From NCBI GenBank assembly GCA_024276675.1, contig JAJRWT010000091.1, positions 62,001 through 126,000 of the forward strand: a stretch of DNA of 64,000 nt, given 5' to 3'. This stretch comes from Myxococcota bacterium (GTDB lineage Bacteria; Myxococcota_A; UBA796; JAFGLY01). Within the stretch, counting starts at the first letter, position 1; every line of letters starts with the position of its first letter. The translations under genes were made by a program, and so were the position numbers. Below are positions 7,515 through 16,606 of this stretch, one piece after another. The notes below the pieces were generated by a model. That model was not told the origin of the DNA. It searched no databases and saw nothing but the letters and a program-made list of their open reading frames with translations.

Positions 7515-10500
7515 CATCCTGCCACTACCAGGCACGCCGCACTCGGGAAACCACCCCGGGTGGTCGCCCTGGAATCCTGACAGGGGGAGTTTTACGCTCT
7601 CTTTGTCTTGCACTGCCGTTCATCCTGGCTGTCCTGTGCCCCAGGCCCGCGCTCTGCCGGCAGTCGCCCGGCATCGACGAAGAACCGGCGTCGTTGGCCA
7701 GACCCCAGGCTCTTCTGGCTCCCTCCGGCCTACTTTTTCCCGGCCCCATGCCACCAACCGGAACCCAGATGGCGGGCGGCCACGTGGTGGTTGTGAACCC
7801 AAGCACGGGCAAGCTCTGGCTTTCCATACACGATATCGTTCTCCCCGGCGAACCCATGGACATGGTACTGGCCCGACTCTGGACCAGCTCCGGTTGGCGT
7901 TGGCTGGACCTGGCGTGGTTGAAAGAAGACCAGTTGGGCATCACCGTCACCAGGCCAGGATCCACGACACTCCGCTTCGACGCCCAGGAGCCGCTGCCCA
8001 GCGGCCAACGATGGCCAGCAGGCGCCATGTTCCAGCTTTCCTCCGGTGAGCTGTTGCAATGCACCGAAAGCGGCTATCGCCTTCATCTTCCCGGTGGCGA
8101 TTGGCGGGAATTCGACCATGGGGGACGGCAGGTGTTCATGGGCAAGCCGGGCGGAGCCGAGCTTCGTATGCAGTGGTCCGACCAGAATCTCCGTGCAATG
8201 TCTTCAGAGGACGGGCGCTTGATAGAGTTGATGGACGTCAGGGCATCGGGCCATGGCAGCCTCAACCGCCTGGCCAGAGCCAGTGGCGGCCTTCAGGTCA
8301 CCTACGAGATGGAAGATGGGCTGATAGCAGCGGTCAAGAACATCCGGGGTGTCCGGGAGTCCTATGTATATGACGATGAAAACCGCTTGCGGGCGATACT
8401 ATGGCCGGATGGGTCCCGGCTGACGGTGGAGAGGGACGAATCCGGGCGGGTTGTGCTCATAGAAGGCCCCGGACAGACTCGTTGGTCATACAAGTGGGGG
8501 CCCGACGGTCTCCTGACCACCTCCGACGGGCTGGGCCGAAGCTGGAGAATCCAGAGGGAAGGCGACTCCACCACCGTGACCGACTCCACCGGCAGATGGG
8601 TCACACTGTTCCGGGAAGGAGACAAGACAACGGGATGGACGGATCCCGCCGGCGGTACCACCAAGCTCGAATGGAACTCCGCAGGCCATCTGTCCAGCAT
8701 TACCCAGAGCAACGGGGCCACCTATGTCCTGGACAGCGATGCCCAGGGCCTGATTCGTCAGATCACGGATCCCAGCGGATCAGCATGGAAGTACCAACGA
8801 GACTCCATGAACCGCCTGGATGCCCTGGTCTACCCGGACGCCAGCGTCTCCAGACTAAGACTGGACGGCAAGGGCCGTATCCGGGAAGTACAACGCGGTT
8901 CATACCGATACCTGCTTTCCAGGAATCGCAGGGGCCTGATCACCGAGATCACCTTCCCTTCCAACAACAGCATAGTACTCCAACGCGATGAGGCGGGCAG
9001 GATTGTCTCCATCACCGACGCATCCGGAATGAGTACCAGGCTCTCGGCATACCGGGGATTCACTCCAGGCATAATTCAATCGGCAGATGGAAGAATCTGG
9101 AAAATCTCCTTCGATCTCATGGGCCGCCCGGACGGCGTAGCTTCCACCGCCGAAGAACCCAGGACCTGGCACCGCGGGCCCAGGGGCACTCTGGACTGGT
9201 TCCGGAAGGGAGCAGCAAAGACCCTGTTGCACCAGCGCTCGGACGGCATGATCACCATGGTGGAAGATCCCCTTGAACGCAGGACAGGATGGGAGCTGGA
9301 CCCTGCCTCTCGTCTCAAGAGCTGGTGTCTCCCAGACGGCAGCAGGATCATCCTGAAACGCGACGCCCGTGGCGAGGTAAGCGGTATTCTCTACGGAGAC
9401 CAGACAATCCAACTGAAACGAGATTTCTCGGGTCGCCTGGTTTCAGTGGAGACCACTGGTACCAACGGCACCGTGGAGCGGATGTCAATCCTCCGTGACT
9501 CCGTGGGGCGCATCACTTCCCTGGCTTTTCCAACCGGCCTTCTGAAACTGGAAAGATCCTCTTCCGGTGCAAGCCAGGCCATAACCCTCGATGACCGCCG
9601 CTGGGAGATACGACGAGACGAGATGGCTTTCCTGGAAGAAGTACGAGAAGGTTCTTCAAAATGGAAGGTTGCACGCGATGCAGACGGGCTGGTGATGAGC
9701 CTGGAGGGCCCAGAGAACCGCTGGGAACTCAAGCGGGATCTGCGCGGATTACCCGTGCGCATGAGCACCGGCCTGGGCGAGGATCTGTCATGGCAATATG
9801 GCGCAGCGGGTCGGCCATTGAAGGCACAGGGGACCGACGGCAGCAGCCTGGGAATTGACTACGACACCGCGGGCAGGCCACGGCTCCTGCGCTTCTCCGA
9901 TGGCAGCATCATCTGGCTCCAACAGCGTGAAAATCCTGAAGAACGGCGGTTCGACGGTCCTTCGGGCCAGACCCTGGACCTGGCCAGCGTGGAACGAGAC
10001 GCATTGGACCGCCCTGTACTGGCTATTCAGAATGGGCGTGAGCTACGCTACCGCTACGACCCACTGGGTGCCCTTGCGGTCCTGGAGGAAGCGCAGCAGG
10101 TATGGTCGGCCATACCAGGCCTGATCACCGGACCTCGAGGCGCAACGGTAGAAACGGATCCCACGGGAAGACCGAAGCGCGCCATTGCATCCCCAGGCCC
10201 GGCACCGTGGGGTTTGGACGGCCAGGACTTGATCTACCAGCTCGACCAACGAGGCACTATCACGGCCATCGAGGGCAGCACGGAGCTAGTCACTCTTGCC
10301 CACGACGCCCTGGGACGCCTGACCGCACTCACATACCTCTCCTCGCCCCGGAACGATCCGCTCCCATACATCCAATCCAGCTATCACCTGGAATACGACC
10401 CCTTTGGCAATCTTCGGTACGTCCAGGGCCCCGAAGGCCAATCCATCTTCGTCACGGCTTTTCGAGCCATACGGGCCATGCTTGGACCCGGAGGTACGTG

Positions 10501-11248
10501 GCTCTTCCATCACGCTCCGGACGGCTCATGCCTGCTCTCCGGTCCCATGGGTTCCTGGACCGCCATGGCCGACATCCACGGCAATCCCGCTCTCCTTCGA
10601 GACCCCTCGGGAGAAACCATCCGGGTCGATTTCACTCCTTTGGGCTTCCCCGACCGGGACAATGGCCTCCCCCTGGGAGCAGGAGCTGCGCTCCAACTCT
10701 TCGCCGGAGGTCCATTGATCGGGCCCATGGGGAGCCTGGACCCTGTCACCGGCAGGACCACGGCCCTACTCCCTTTCAGGTGGCCCTGGGACAACAGTGC
10801 CGGCATACACGGCAACTGGGACGCATCCTGGCTGCCAATCGACGGTTCGGTCCTGGTGGACTGGGATCCGGCCTACTGGGCTCCGGAAGGACCATGGGCA
10901 GAACCACTGAAGCTCGTGGTGGAGATGTCGCTCGTTCCGGCCCCAATCCAGGGGGAATGGATGGCCCTGACCCCGGCCCCCGCCCCATTGCCATGGCTGC
11001 CTGCAAGCCTCGAAGCCAACGCCCCCCCCCTGGGCCCCGGCCCCCGTGATCTGCCACTGGACCTGAACCCCCTGGAATCCCTGCTGATCCGGACGGCTTC
11101 CAGACCTCCCGGGATCCTCTCCACCGACGACATCGTCAAGGCCCTCCTGCAACACGACCTGGATACCATGCCGCGCCCACTCCCGGGGGTTCAGTGGCCG
11201 GCGAACCTGCCGGAGCCAGAGCTTTCCCCACGACGCCAGACAGACTGA
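7511..11248 (+). CDS. Large secreted YD/RHS-repeat protein
   Basis: A 1245-residue protein dominated by YD/RHS repeats (for example YVYDDENRLRAI, RDEAGRIVSITDASG, DYDTAGRPRLLRFSDGS, RYRYDPLGAL, LEYDPFGNLRYV) from about residue 130 to 1000. Such repeats form a hollow beta shell in Tc and RHS toxins. A hydrophobic stretch at about residues 33-50 (LCLALPFILAVLCPRPALC) looks like a signal peptide after an unusually long leader. The GTG at 7511 overlaps the TGA of the CHAT gene and has GGAG upstream, so I prefer it to an earlier in-frame start inside the CHAT gene. The last 250 residues are Pro/Trp-rich and show no recognisable toxin, peptidase or immunity partner. This argues for a structural or binding role, or for an unknown effector. 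Confidence 0.8.
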   Translation: MTSCHYQARRTRETTPGGRPGILTGGVLRSLCLALPFILAVLCPRPALCRQSPGIDEEPASLARPQALLAPSGLLFPGPMPPTGTQMAGGHVVVVNPSTGKLWLSIHDIVLPGEPMDMVLARLWTSSGWRWLDLAWLKEDQLGITVTRPGSTTLRFDAQEPLPSGQRWPAGAMFQLSSGELLQCTESGYRLHLPGGDWREFDHGGRQVFMGKPGGAELRMQWSDQNLRAMSSEDGRLIELMDVRASGHGSLNRLARASGGLQVTYEMEDGLIAAVKNIRGVRESYVYDDENRLRAILWPDGSRLTVERDESGRVVLIEGPGQTRWSYKWGPDGLLTTSDGLGRSWRIQREGDSTTVTDSTGRWVTLFREGDKTTGWTDPAGGTTKLEWNSAGHLSSITQSNGATYVLDSDAQGLIRQITDPSGSAWKYQRDSMNRLDALVYPDASVSRLRLDGKGRIREVQRGSYRYLLSRNRRGLITEITFPSNNSIVLQRDEAGRIVSITDASGMSTRLSAYRGFTPGIIQSADGRIWKISFDLMGRPDGVASTAEEPRTWHRGPRGTLDWFRKGAAKTLLHQRSDGMITMVEDPLERRTGWELDPASRLKSWCLPDGSRIILKRDARGEVSGILYGDQTIQLKRDFSGRLVSVETTGTNGTVERMSILRDSVGRITSLAFPTGLLKLERSSSGASQAITLDDRRWEIRRDEMAFLEEVREGSSKWKVARDADGLVMSLEGPENRWELKRDLRGLPVRMSTGLGEDLSWQYGAAGRPLKAQGTDGSSLGIDYDTAGRPRLLRFSDGSIIWLQQRENPEERRFDGPSGQTLDLASVERDALDRPVLAIQNGRELRYRYDPLGALAVLEEAQQVWSAIPGLITGPRGATVETDPTGRPKRAIASPGPAPWGLDGQDLIYQLDQRGTITAIEGSTELVTLAHDALGRLTALTYLSSPRNDPLPYIQSSYHLEYDPFGNLRYVQGPEGQSIFVTAFRAIRAMLGPGGTWLFHHAPDGSCLLSGPMGSWTAMADIHGNPALLRDPSGETIRVDFTPLGFPDRDNGLPLGAGAALQLFAGGPLIGPMGSLDPVTGRTTALLPFRWPWDNSAGIHGNWDASWLPIDGSVLVDWDPAYWAPEGPWAEPLKLVVEMSLVPAPIQGEWMALTPAPAPLPWLPASLEANAPPLGPGPRDLPLDLNPLESLLIRTASRPPGILSTDDIVKALLQHDLDTMPRPLPGVQWPANLPEPELSPRRQTD

Positions 11249-11283
11249 ACGAGCCAGACGGCGTTGGAAAGTGACCTGAACGG

Positions 11284-12084
11284 TTACTCAAACAGAAACT
11301 TGGCCACTTGCTTCCCCTTCTGGGGGTGATTGAAGCTCAGATCCAACTCCATGGCTACCGGATCCAGTGCCCTGGCCGGGGCCGGGAAGAAGACCACGGC
11401 ATCGGTCCTGCCTGGTACGAGCACCAGGGGCATGTAGCGGGACAGAAATTCATCGGCTCGGGCCAATCGTGCCGATATGTCGATGCCAATGAGCTGCGAC
11501 ACGCCCAGGCGAGCCATGTAGAGGAGTTCTTCAAAACACTTCTCTGGACTCGGGGCTGCCTCGAAACGCCTGCTCTCAGTGTTGACCTTGAGCAGGCTGT
11601 CCTGGGGAATCCACTGAATCGGGGTCGTGGCGGAAACACTCACGCCCCAAAGGTAACCCATGCCATTGTTGAACAGGCGAAAAGTACCTTCCGTCCACCT
11701 ATTCCAATCCGCATCCTCGGGCCTCAAGGGCCAGACACGTACCTGGAAGCCATCCAGTGTTCGGCTCTGGGGCCTGGGATCCACACCGGGAGGAGGAACG
11801 TGGGCCGGGCCCAGAATACCTATTACCCTGTCGTGCAATTGTTGCAGCATCAGTTCCCGATAGGCGCTCTCCGCTCCATTCACGGCTTCGCCTGTATCGG
11901 AATCGCCAACGCCGCCACCCGGCTCGGTGGCTGTGCTGGAGGCTTCCTGCGACTGCGGCGAGGAATCGACGACAGAGGGCCTTAAGGCCTGCTCCACATC
12001 ACCCACTTGCAACGGGGACCGGTGGTGACAGGAGGTGACCAGCAGTAATCCGGCTGCCATTTCAAGATACATGTACCGTTTCAC
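11284..12084 (-). CDS. Putative lipoprotein of unknown function
   Basis: A 266-residue protein with a lipoprotein signal (start MKRYMYLEMAAG, lipobox LVTSC, Cys at residue 19). I start it at the GTG at 12084 because GGACGG lies four bases upstream; an upstream start at 12153 would add a long non-signal extension. After the Cys comes a low-complexity Ser/Thr/Glu region (about 30-75). A folded domain follows with several Trp, Phe and Gly residues (FRLFNNGMGYLWGVSVSA, SQLIGIDISARLARADEFL). It ends 35 bases from the convergent RHS gene. I do not recognise the family. Confidence 0.65.
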   Translation of the reverse strand: MKRYMYLEMAAGLLLVTSCHHRSPLQVGDVEQALRPSVVDSSPQSQEASSTATEPGGGVGDSDTGEAVNGAESAYRELMLQQLHDRVIGILGPAHVPPPGVDPRPQSRTLDGFQVRVWPLRPEDADWNRWTEGTFRLFNNGMGYLWGVSVSATTPIQWIPQDSLLKVNTESRRFEAAPSPEKCFEELLYMARLGVSQLIGIDISARLARADEFLSRYMPLVLVPGRTDAVVFFPAPARALDPVAMELDLSFNHPQKGKQVAKFLFE

Positions 12085-12179
12085 AAAACCGTCCAAAGTT
12101 ACCACCGGGGACAGTAAACCCAGACTCCGCCAGGATATGCCCCCGGTGTTCAAAAAAACAAAAAGCGGCCCCGCGGTAC

Positions 12180-12207
12180 TTGCGAAGCTCGTCTCAGATC
12201 ATATACT
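12180..12207 (+). promoter_or_regulatory. Sigma-70-type promoter of the tRNA-His/Lys group
   Basis: TTGCGA (12180-12185), a 16-base spacer and TATACT (12202-12207) end 13 bases before the first tRNA base. The fit to the housekeeping consensus and the placement are both good. Confidence 0.6.
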
Positions 12208-12220
12208 ATGCCGCCTTGAC

Positions 12221-12295
12221 GGTGAGTGTAGCTCAGTCGGTAAGAGTGCCAGGTTGTGGCCCTGGAAGTCGTGGGTTCGAATCCCATCACTCACC
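12221..12295 (+). tRNA. tRNA-His (anticodon GTG)
   Basis: A cloverleaf is readable: acceptor GTGAGTG/CACTCAC, D arm GCTC, anticodon stem CCAGG/CCTGG with loop TTGTGGC (anticodon GTG), T arm GTGGG TTCGAAT CCCAT. An extra G precedes the acceptor stem and can pair with the discriminator C, as expected for the -1 G of tRNA-His. The 3' CCA is not encoded. Confidence 0.95.
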
Positions 12296-12324
12296 ATTAC
12301 AGAGTAGCGTTACTTGAAAAACGT

Positions 12325-12401
12325 GGGCCCATAGCTCAACCAGGCAGAGCAACGGACTCTTAATCCGCAGGTTGCAGGTTCGATTCCTGCTGGGCCTACC
12401 A
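12325..12401 (+). tRNA. tRNA-Lys (anticodon CTT)
   Basis: Acceptor GGGCCCA/TGGGCCT, D arm GCTC...GAGC, anticodon loop CTCTTAA (anticodon CTT), T arm GCAGG TTCGATT CCTGC. The CCA end is encoded (12399-12401). It lies 29 bases after tRNA-His and is probably on the same transcript. Confidence 0.94.
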
Positions 12402-12632
12402 TCTTTCTCGTATGGGTTCGAGCAAGAAACAAACCCGTCGCACGGAAGGCGTCCAGGCGCCCACCTGGCCAGGAGCAAAGTATATCCTGTATATGGGAAC
12501 GACCAGCAACCCAGCCAGGCCGGATGGTTCGCTGCCCTGCAGCAGGAGCTGTTTTGCACGAACTCCAGGTAAATCAGCCGTGCGCATCTTCGGTCGTTTA
12601 CAGGGACCACGAGCGAAACAGGTAGAAGCCCA

Positions 12633-12717
12633 GCGAGAATGGCGGAACTGGTAGACGCGTCGGACTTAGGATCCGATGGGATTACCCGTGGGGGTTCGAG
12701 TCCCCCTTCTCGCACCA
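12633..12717 (+). tRNA. tRNA-Leu (anticodon TAG)
   Basis: A class II tRNA with acceptor GCGAGAA/TTCTCGC, anticodon stem TCGGA/TCCGA with loop CTTAGGA (anticodon TAG), a long variable arm and T arm GGGGG TTCGAGT CCCCC. CCA is encoded. It lies 22 bases upstream of the trigger factor gene and may share its transcript. The 231 bases between it and tRNA-Lys show nothing recognisable. Confidence 0.94.
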
Positions 12718-12739
12718 TCCAATCTGCACCAGGTCAAAC

Positions 12740-14119
12740 ATGGAATACCAAATAGAAGAACTAAGCCTTTCCAGAAGACGCGCCAACTTCCAGGTAGCGG
12801 ATAGACAGGTATCCAAGGAATTGGACAAGGCATACTCCTTCATCAAGAACAGCTTCAACATGCCAGGCTTCCGAAAAGGCCGCGTCCCCATCAACATCAT
12901 CCGCAGCCGATTCGGCGCCCGCGTGAGGGGGGATGTGGTCAAAACCTTCATAAACGAAGGTTGGCAGAAGATCGTGGCAGAACTTGCTCCAGTCGGTGAA
13001 CCAGAAGTGGACCACGACGAACTCGCCTCCGGCCAACCGTTCACGTTCTCGCTGACCTTCGATGTCACCCCGGAAATAACGGTGTCGGACTATATCGGAA
13101 TCGATGTCCCGTTCCCCGAAGTCACCGTACCGGACGATTTGCTTGACATGCAAGTGGCCAAGCGTCTGGAGACCATCTCTCGAATAGTCGAACTCCCCGA
13201 AGACCAGGAAGCTGCATCCGATCACATAGTTTTCACCCAGCTACGCCTTCTGGACGGCGAAAACGAACTCAGGTACGAAGAAGGAACGTCCATCAGGATC
13301 GACCAGGAACCGTACTACCCCGGCCTGGATCAGATCCTGAAAGGCATGAAGCCGGGCGAGGAAAAACAGCAAAAAGTCAAGATAAGCTCCGACTCTCCCC
13401 TTGGCGACATCGCCGGGAAGGTCTTGGAAGCACAGGTCAAGGTGCTCTCCGTGAGAGCCAGCCAAGCTCCGGAACTCTCAGACGAGAGCGCCAGGGAACT
13501 GGGTTTCGAAGGTGGTCAGCAGGGAATGCTGGCAGCTATCCATGAAGAACTTCGGGCAACCATAGAGCAATACGCCCGAGACCAGGCCAAGAACGCCCTG
13601 CTGACCAAGCTCGTGGAGACCCACGACTTCGAAATCCCCGAACCCTTGATCCAGGAACAACTGAAAGCCGTCTTGGACGAAGCCAGCATGCTCCACGCCT
13701 ACAGGGGCAACGATCCGAGGACCTTCGATCAGTCACAGAAGGCCATGGACGACTATCGCAAGCGGGCCATTTTCGGAAAGAAGGCATCCTTGATCCTGCT
13801 TGGAATAGCCAAGCAGGAAAATATCGAGGTGACCGGGCAGGACATGCAAGACACCTACCAGAAGATCGCTGATGAGCGGGACCAGAGCCTGGAAGCCATC
13901 AAGGGCTACTTCGAAAAAGACAACGCCGTACAACTCCTCAAGGAGCGTATCCTGGAGCAGAAGACCCTGGACTGGCTCCTTGAAAGAGCCAACCTGGTGT
14001 CCGTACAACCGGACGAAGGCCCCCAGACCACCGCTGCGCCCGATGCCCAGGAGCAGGGCGAAACAGCCATCACCGACGAAGAACAGAACACTGATCCCAT
14101 CCAGGGCGTCCAGGACTGA
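12740..14119 (+). CDS. tig: Trigger factor
   Basis: A 459-residue ribosome-associated chaperone and peptidyl-prolyl isomerase that receives nascent chains at the exit tunnel. The N-terminal ribosome-docking signature GFRKGRVP is at residues 43-50. The middle FKBP-like segment (about 155-240, with YYPGLDQILKGMKPGEEK) and the long helical C-terminal arm domain follow. The tail (about 435-459) is acidic and Gln/Glu-rich. Length is usual for the family. It is the first gene of the order tig-clpP-clpX-lon, which is conserved in many proteobacteria and couples folding and proteolysis. The ATG at 12740 has AGGTC upstream. Confidence 0.96.
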   Translation: MEYQIEELSLSRRRANFQVADRQVSKELDKAYSFIKNSFNMPGFRKGRVPINIIRSRFGARVRGDVVKTFINEGWQKIVAELAPVGEPEVDHDELASGQPFTFSLTFDVTPEITVSDYIGIDVPFPEVTVPDDLLDMQVAKRLETISRIVELPEDQEAASDHIVFTQLRLLDGENELRYEEGTSIRIDQEPYYPGLDQILKGMKPGEEKQQKVKISSDSPLGDIAGKVLEAQVKVLSVRASQAPELSDESARELGFEGGQQGMLAAIHEELRATIEQYARDQAKNALLTKLVETHDFEIPEPLIQEQLKAVLDEASMLHAYRGNDPRTFDQSQKAMDDYRKRAIFGKKASLILLGIAKQENIEVTGQDMQDTYQKIADERDQSLEAIKGYFEKDNAVQLLKERILEQKTLDWLLERANLVSVQPDEGPQTTAAPDAQEQGETAITDEEQNTDPIQGVQD

Positions 14120-14303
14120 CCAACATCCCAGGAACTCCAGCACCAGGGCTTCACCTGGCGCACTCCTGCAATCCGCGACACGAACGTGGGCCTCCAGGAG
14201 TTCCCTTCCCACGAATGCCTCCCCGACATGGCACCCCTGAACCGCTTGTAAGCAGTTCCCGCCACCGATTCTCAACAACCCGTCATCAGTCAGGTCTCCC
14301 ATC

Positions 14304-14933
14304 ATGTCCGAGTCAGAGCCTCGAGCCAACTACTACGTGCCCATCGTCGTTGAACAGAGCAACCGCGGCGAGCGTTCCTACGACATCTACTCCCGCCTGC
14401 TGAAGGACCGGATCGTCTTCCTGGGTACATCCATCAACGACGACGTGGCCAACGCCATTATCGCCCAACTCCTCTTCCTGGAGAGCGATGACCCCGAAAA
14501 GGACATCTACCTCTACATAAACTCACCCGGAGGCACAATCAGTTCCGGTCTGGCCATCTACGACACCATGAACTACGTGCGATGCGACGTGGCCACCATC
14601 TGCGTGGGCCAGGCATCCAGTATGGGGGCGATACTGCTGTCCGCGGGAGCTCCTGGAAAGCGTCACGCTCTACCCCATTCCAGGGTCATGCTGCATCAAC
14701 CACTGGGTGGAGTTCAGGGGCAGGCCAGCGATATCGAAATCCGAGCACAAGAGATCCTTCTGCTCAGGGAACGACTCAACGAAATCCTCGCTGAACACAC
14801 CGGTCAGCCCCTGGAACAGATCCAGAGCGACACCGACAGAGATTTTTTCATGAGCGCATCCGAAGCCATGGAGTACGGCATCATCGACGAAATCCTGCGC
14901 CAGAGGAAAGCGGAACAACCAGAAAATGCCTGA
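14304..14933 (+). CDS. clpP: ATP-dependent Clp protease proteolytic subunit
   Basis: A 209-residue serine peptidase that forms the tetradecameric barrel of ClpXP. The catalytic triad is visible: Ser106 in GQASSMGA, His131 in SRVMLHQP and Asp180 in SDTDRDFFM. The handle and gate elements are normal (YLYINSPGGTISSGLAIYD). The N terminus has a slightly longer leader than E. coli mature ClpP. It lies 184 bases after tig and 364 bases before clpX on the same strand. Confidence 0.96.
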   Translation: MSESEPRANYYVPIVVEQSNRGERSYDIYSRLLKDRIVFLGTSINDDVANAIIAQLLFLESDDPEKDIYLYINSPGGTISSGLAIYDTMNYVRCDVATICVGQASSMGAILLSAGAPGKRHALPHSRVMLHQPLGGVQGQASDIEIRAQEILLLRERLNEILAEHTGQPLEQIQSDTDRDFFMSASEAMEYGIIDEILRQRKAEQPENA

Positions 14934-15297
14934 CTTTCCGGGTCAAACCACAACCTGTCTGCCCTCTTCGCCACATTGGAGTCGTTCGGAGAACCGGGAA
15001 CCAGCCAGCAGGTGCGTGCCGGTTTCCGTTCGGACAAGCCGGCCGAGTCGCCTACGAGCCAGGTCCCTCGACACGAGCCGCTGGAACAGCAGCGCCGTTT
15101 CAAGTTGTTGCTCGGGTCTACCAGGCCAGTAATGGAATAGTAAGGGGCCGCTCCGGCCATGGGAGTCTTTTCCGGACGGGAACGTGCTAAGGGGAATATT
15201 GAGGGTAATATAGGGTACCAACAGATATGAACCAGTAAAACGGGAAAGCGGTACGGGAAGATCACTGAACGATTCCCATACCCGTGGCGGAGGTTTC
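14934..15297. other. Intergenic region clpP-clpX
   Basis: A 364-base gap, long for this cluster, that likely carries a separate promoter for clpX. An AT-richer stretch lies at 15190-15215 (GGGAATATTGAGGGTAATATAGGG), but no -35/-10 pair is convincing. A long open frame on the minus strand here is the reverse of clpX and shows no protein-like composition. GGAGG at the end of the region is the clpX ribosome binding site. Confidence 0.4.
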
Positions 15298-16554
15298 GTG
15301 CCCGCAAGACGAAAAGGTAGCAGCCGCGATCTTGCCTGTTCTTTCTGCGGCAAATCCCAAAAAGAAGTCCGAAAGCTGATAGCCGGCCCAACCGTCTACA
15401 TCTGCGACGAATGCGTAGAACTCTGCAACGGCATAATCACCGAAGAATACGCGCGTGACGACTATCCGACCTCCAAGGCCCTGGTACCGAAACCCAAGGC
15501 AATCAAGGCCCATCTCGAGGAATACGTCATCGGGCAGGAAAAGGCACAGAAGATCCTTTCAGTGGCGGTCCATAACCACTACAAGCGAATCGAAAGCCGG
15601 AAGACGCACGACGACATTGAACTGCAAAAGTCCAATATCCTGTTACTTGGCCCCACGGGCACCGGTAAGACCCTGCTGGCCCAGACAATGGCTCGTTTTC
15701 TGGACGTGCCCTTCTCCATCTGCGATGCCACCAGCCTCACCGAGGCTGGTTATGTGGGCGAAGACGTCGAAAACATCATCCTTTCGCTCTTTCAGGCGGC
15801 AGAATACAACGTCGAACGTACCATGAAGGGCATCATCTACATGGACGAAATCGACAAAATCTCACGCAAGACCGAAAACCCATCCATCACCAGAGACGTC
15901 TCCGGCGAAGGTGTCCAGCAGGCCCTGCTCAAGATCATAGAAGGAACCGTGGCCAACGTCCCTCCAAAGGGAGGCCGCAAGCACCCGCAGCAGGACTTCC
16001 TGCAGATCGACACCACCAACATACTGTTCATCTGTGGGGGTGCATTCGTTGGGCTGGACAAGATCATCGAACAAAGAATCAACAGGTCGGGTATCGGCTT
16101 CGGTGTCCAGGTGAAGAACCAACGCGAGATGAGCAAAGGCGAACTCCTGGCACAGGTTGAGCCAGAGGATCTTCTGCGTTTTGGCATGATTCCAGAATTC
16201 ATCGGGCGGCTACCCGTGGTGGCCACCCTGGACGAATTGGACGAAGACGCCCTTGTCGAAATCCTTCACCGCCCTCGCAACGCTCTCGTAAAGCAGTACC
16301 AGAAGCTCTTCGAACTCGAAAACGTGGAACTCAAGTTCACCGACAGCTCCCTTCACGCCATCGCACGCCAGGCCATGGAACGGCGAACGGGAGCACGAGG
16401 ACTACGCTCTATCCTGGAAGAGATCATGCTGGATGTAATGTATGACCTGCCATCGCGAAGCAATGTGAAGGAGTGCATAATAAGCGAAGAAGTAGTGGAA
16501 CACAAACGTGAACCCATCCTGGTGTACGAAAACCAGGATGCCGAATGGGCTTGA
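15298..16554 (+). CDS. clpX: ATP-dependent Clp protease ATP-binding subunit ClpX
   Basis: A 418-residue AAA+ unfoldase that feeds substrates to ClpP. The N-terminal zinc-binding domain has Cys14, Cys17, Cys36 and Cys39. Walker A GPTGTGKT starts at about residue 118, the pore loop GYVGEDVEN follows, and Walker B IYMDEID is at about 181-187. A sensor/GAR region and the C-terminal small domain (ERRTGARGLRSILEEIMLD) complete it. The GTG start at 15298 has GGAGG four bases upstream. Confidence 0.97.
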   Translation: MPARRKGSSRDLACSFCGKSQKEVRKLIAGPTVYICDECVELCNGIITEEYARDDYPTSKALVPKPKAIKAHLEEYVIGQEKAQKILSVAVHNHYKRIESRKTHDDIELQKSNILLLGPTGTGKTLLAQTMARFLDVPFSICDATSLTEAGYVGEDVENIILSLFQAAEYNVERTMKGIIYMDEIDKISRKTENPSITRDVSGEGVQQALLKIIEGTVANVPPKGGRKHPQQDFLQIDTTNILFICGGAFVGLDKIIEQRINRSGIGFGVQVKNQREMSKGELLAQVEPEDLLRFGMIPEFIGRLPVVATLDELDEDALVEILHRPRNALVKQYQKLFELENVELKFTDSSLHAIARQAMERRTGARGLRSILEEIMLDVMYDLPSRSNVKECIISEEVVEHKREPILVYENQDAEWA

Positions 16555-16606
16555 TCCCGCTCCTTGACCGGATCGCCCGCACTACACGACACCATAGGCA
16601 ATACCA

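Noticed and set aside
14804..15391. Minus-strand open frame in the clpP-clpX gap
   Set aside because: It overlaps both conserved genes, has no ribosome site and no recognisable protein features.
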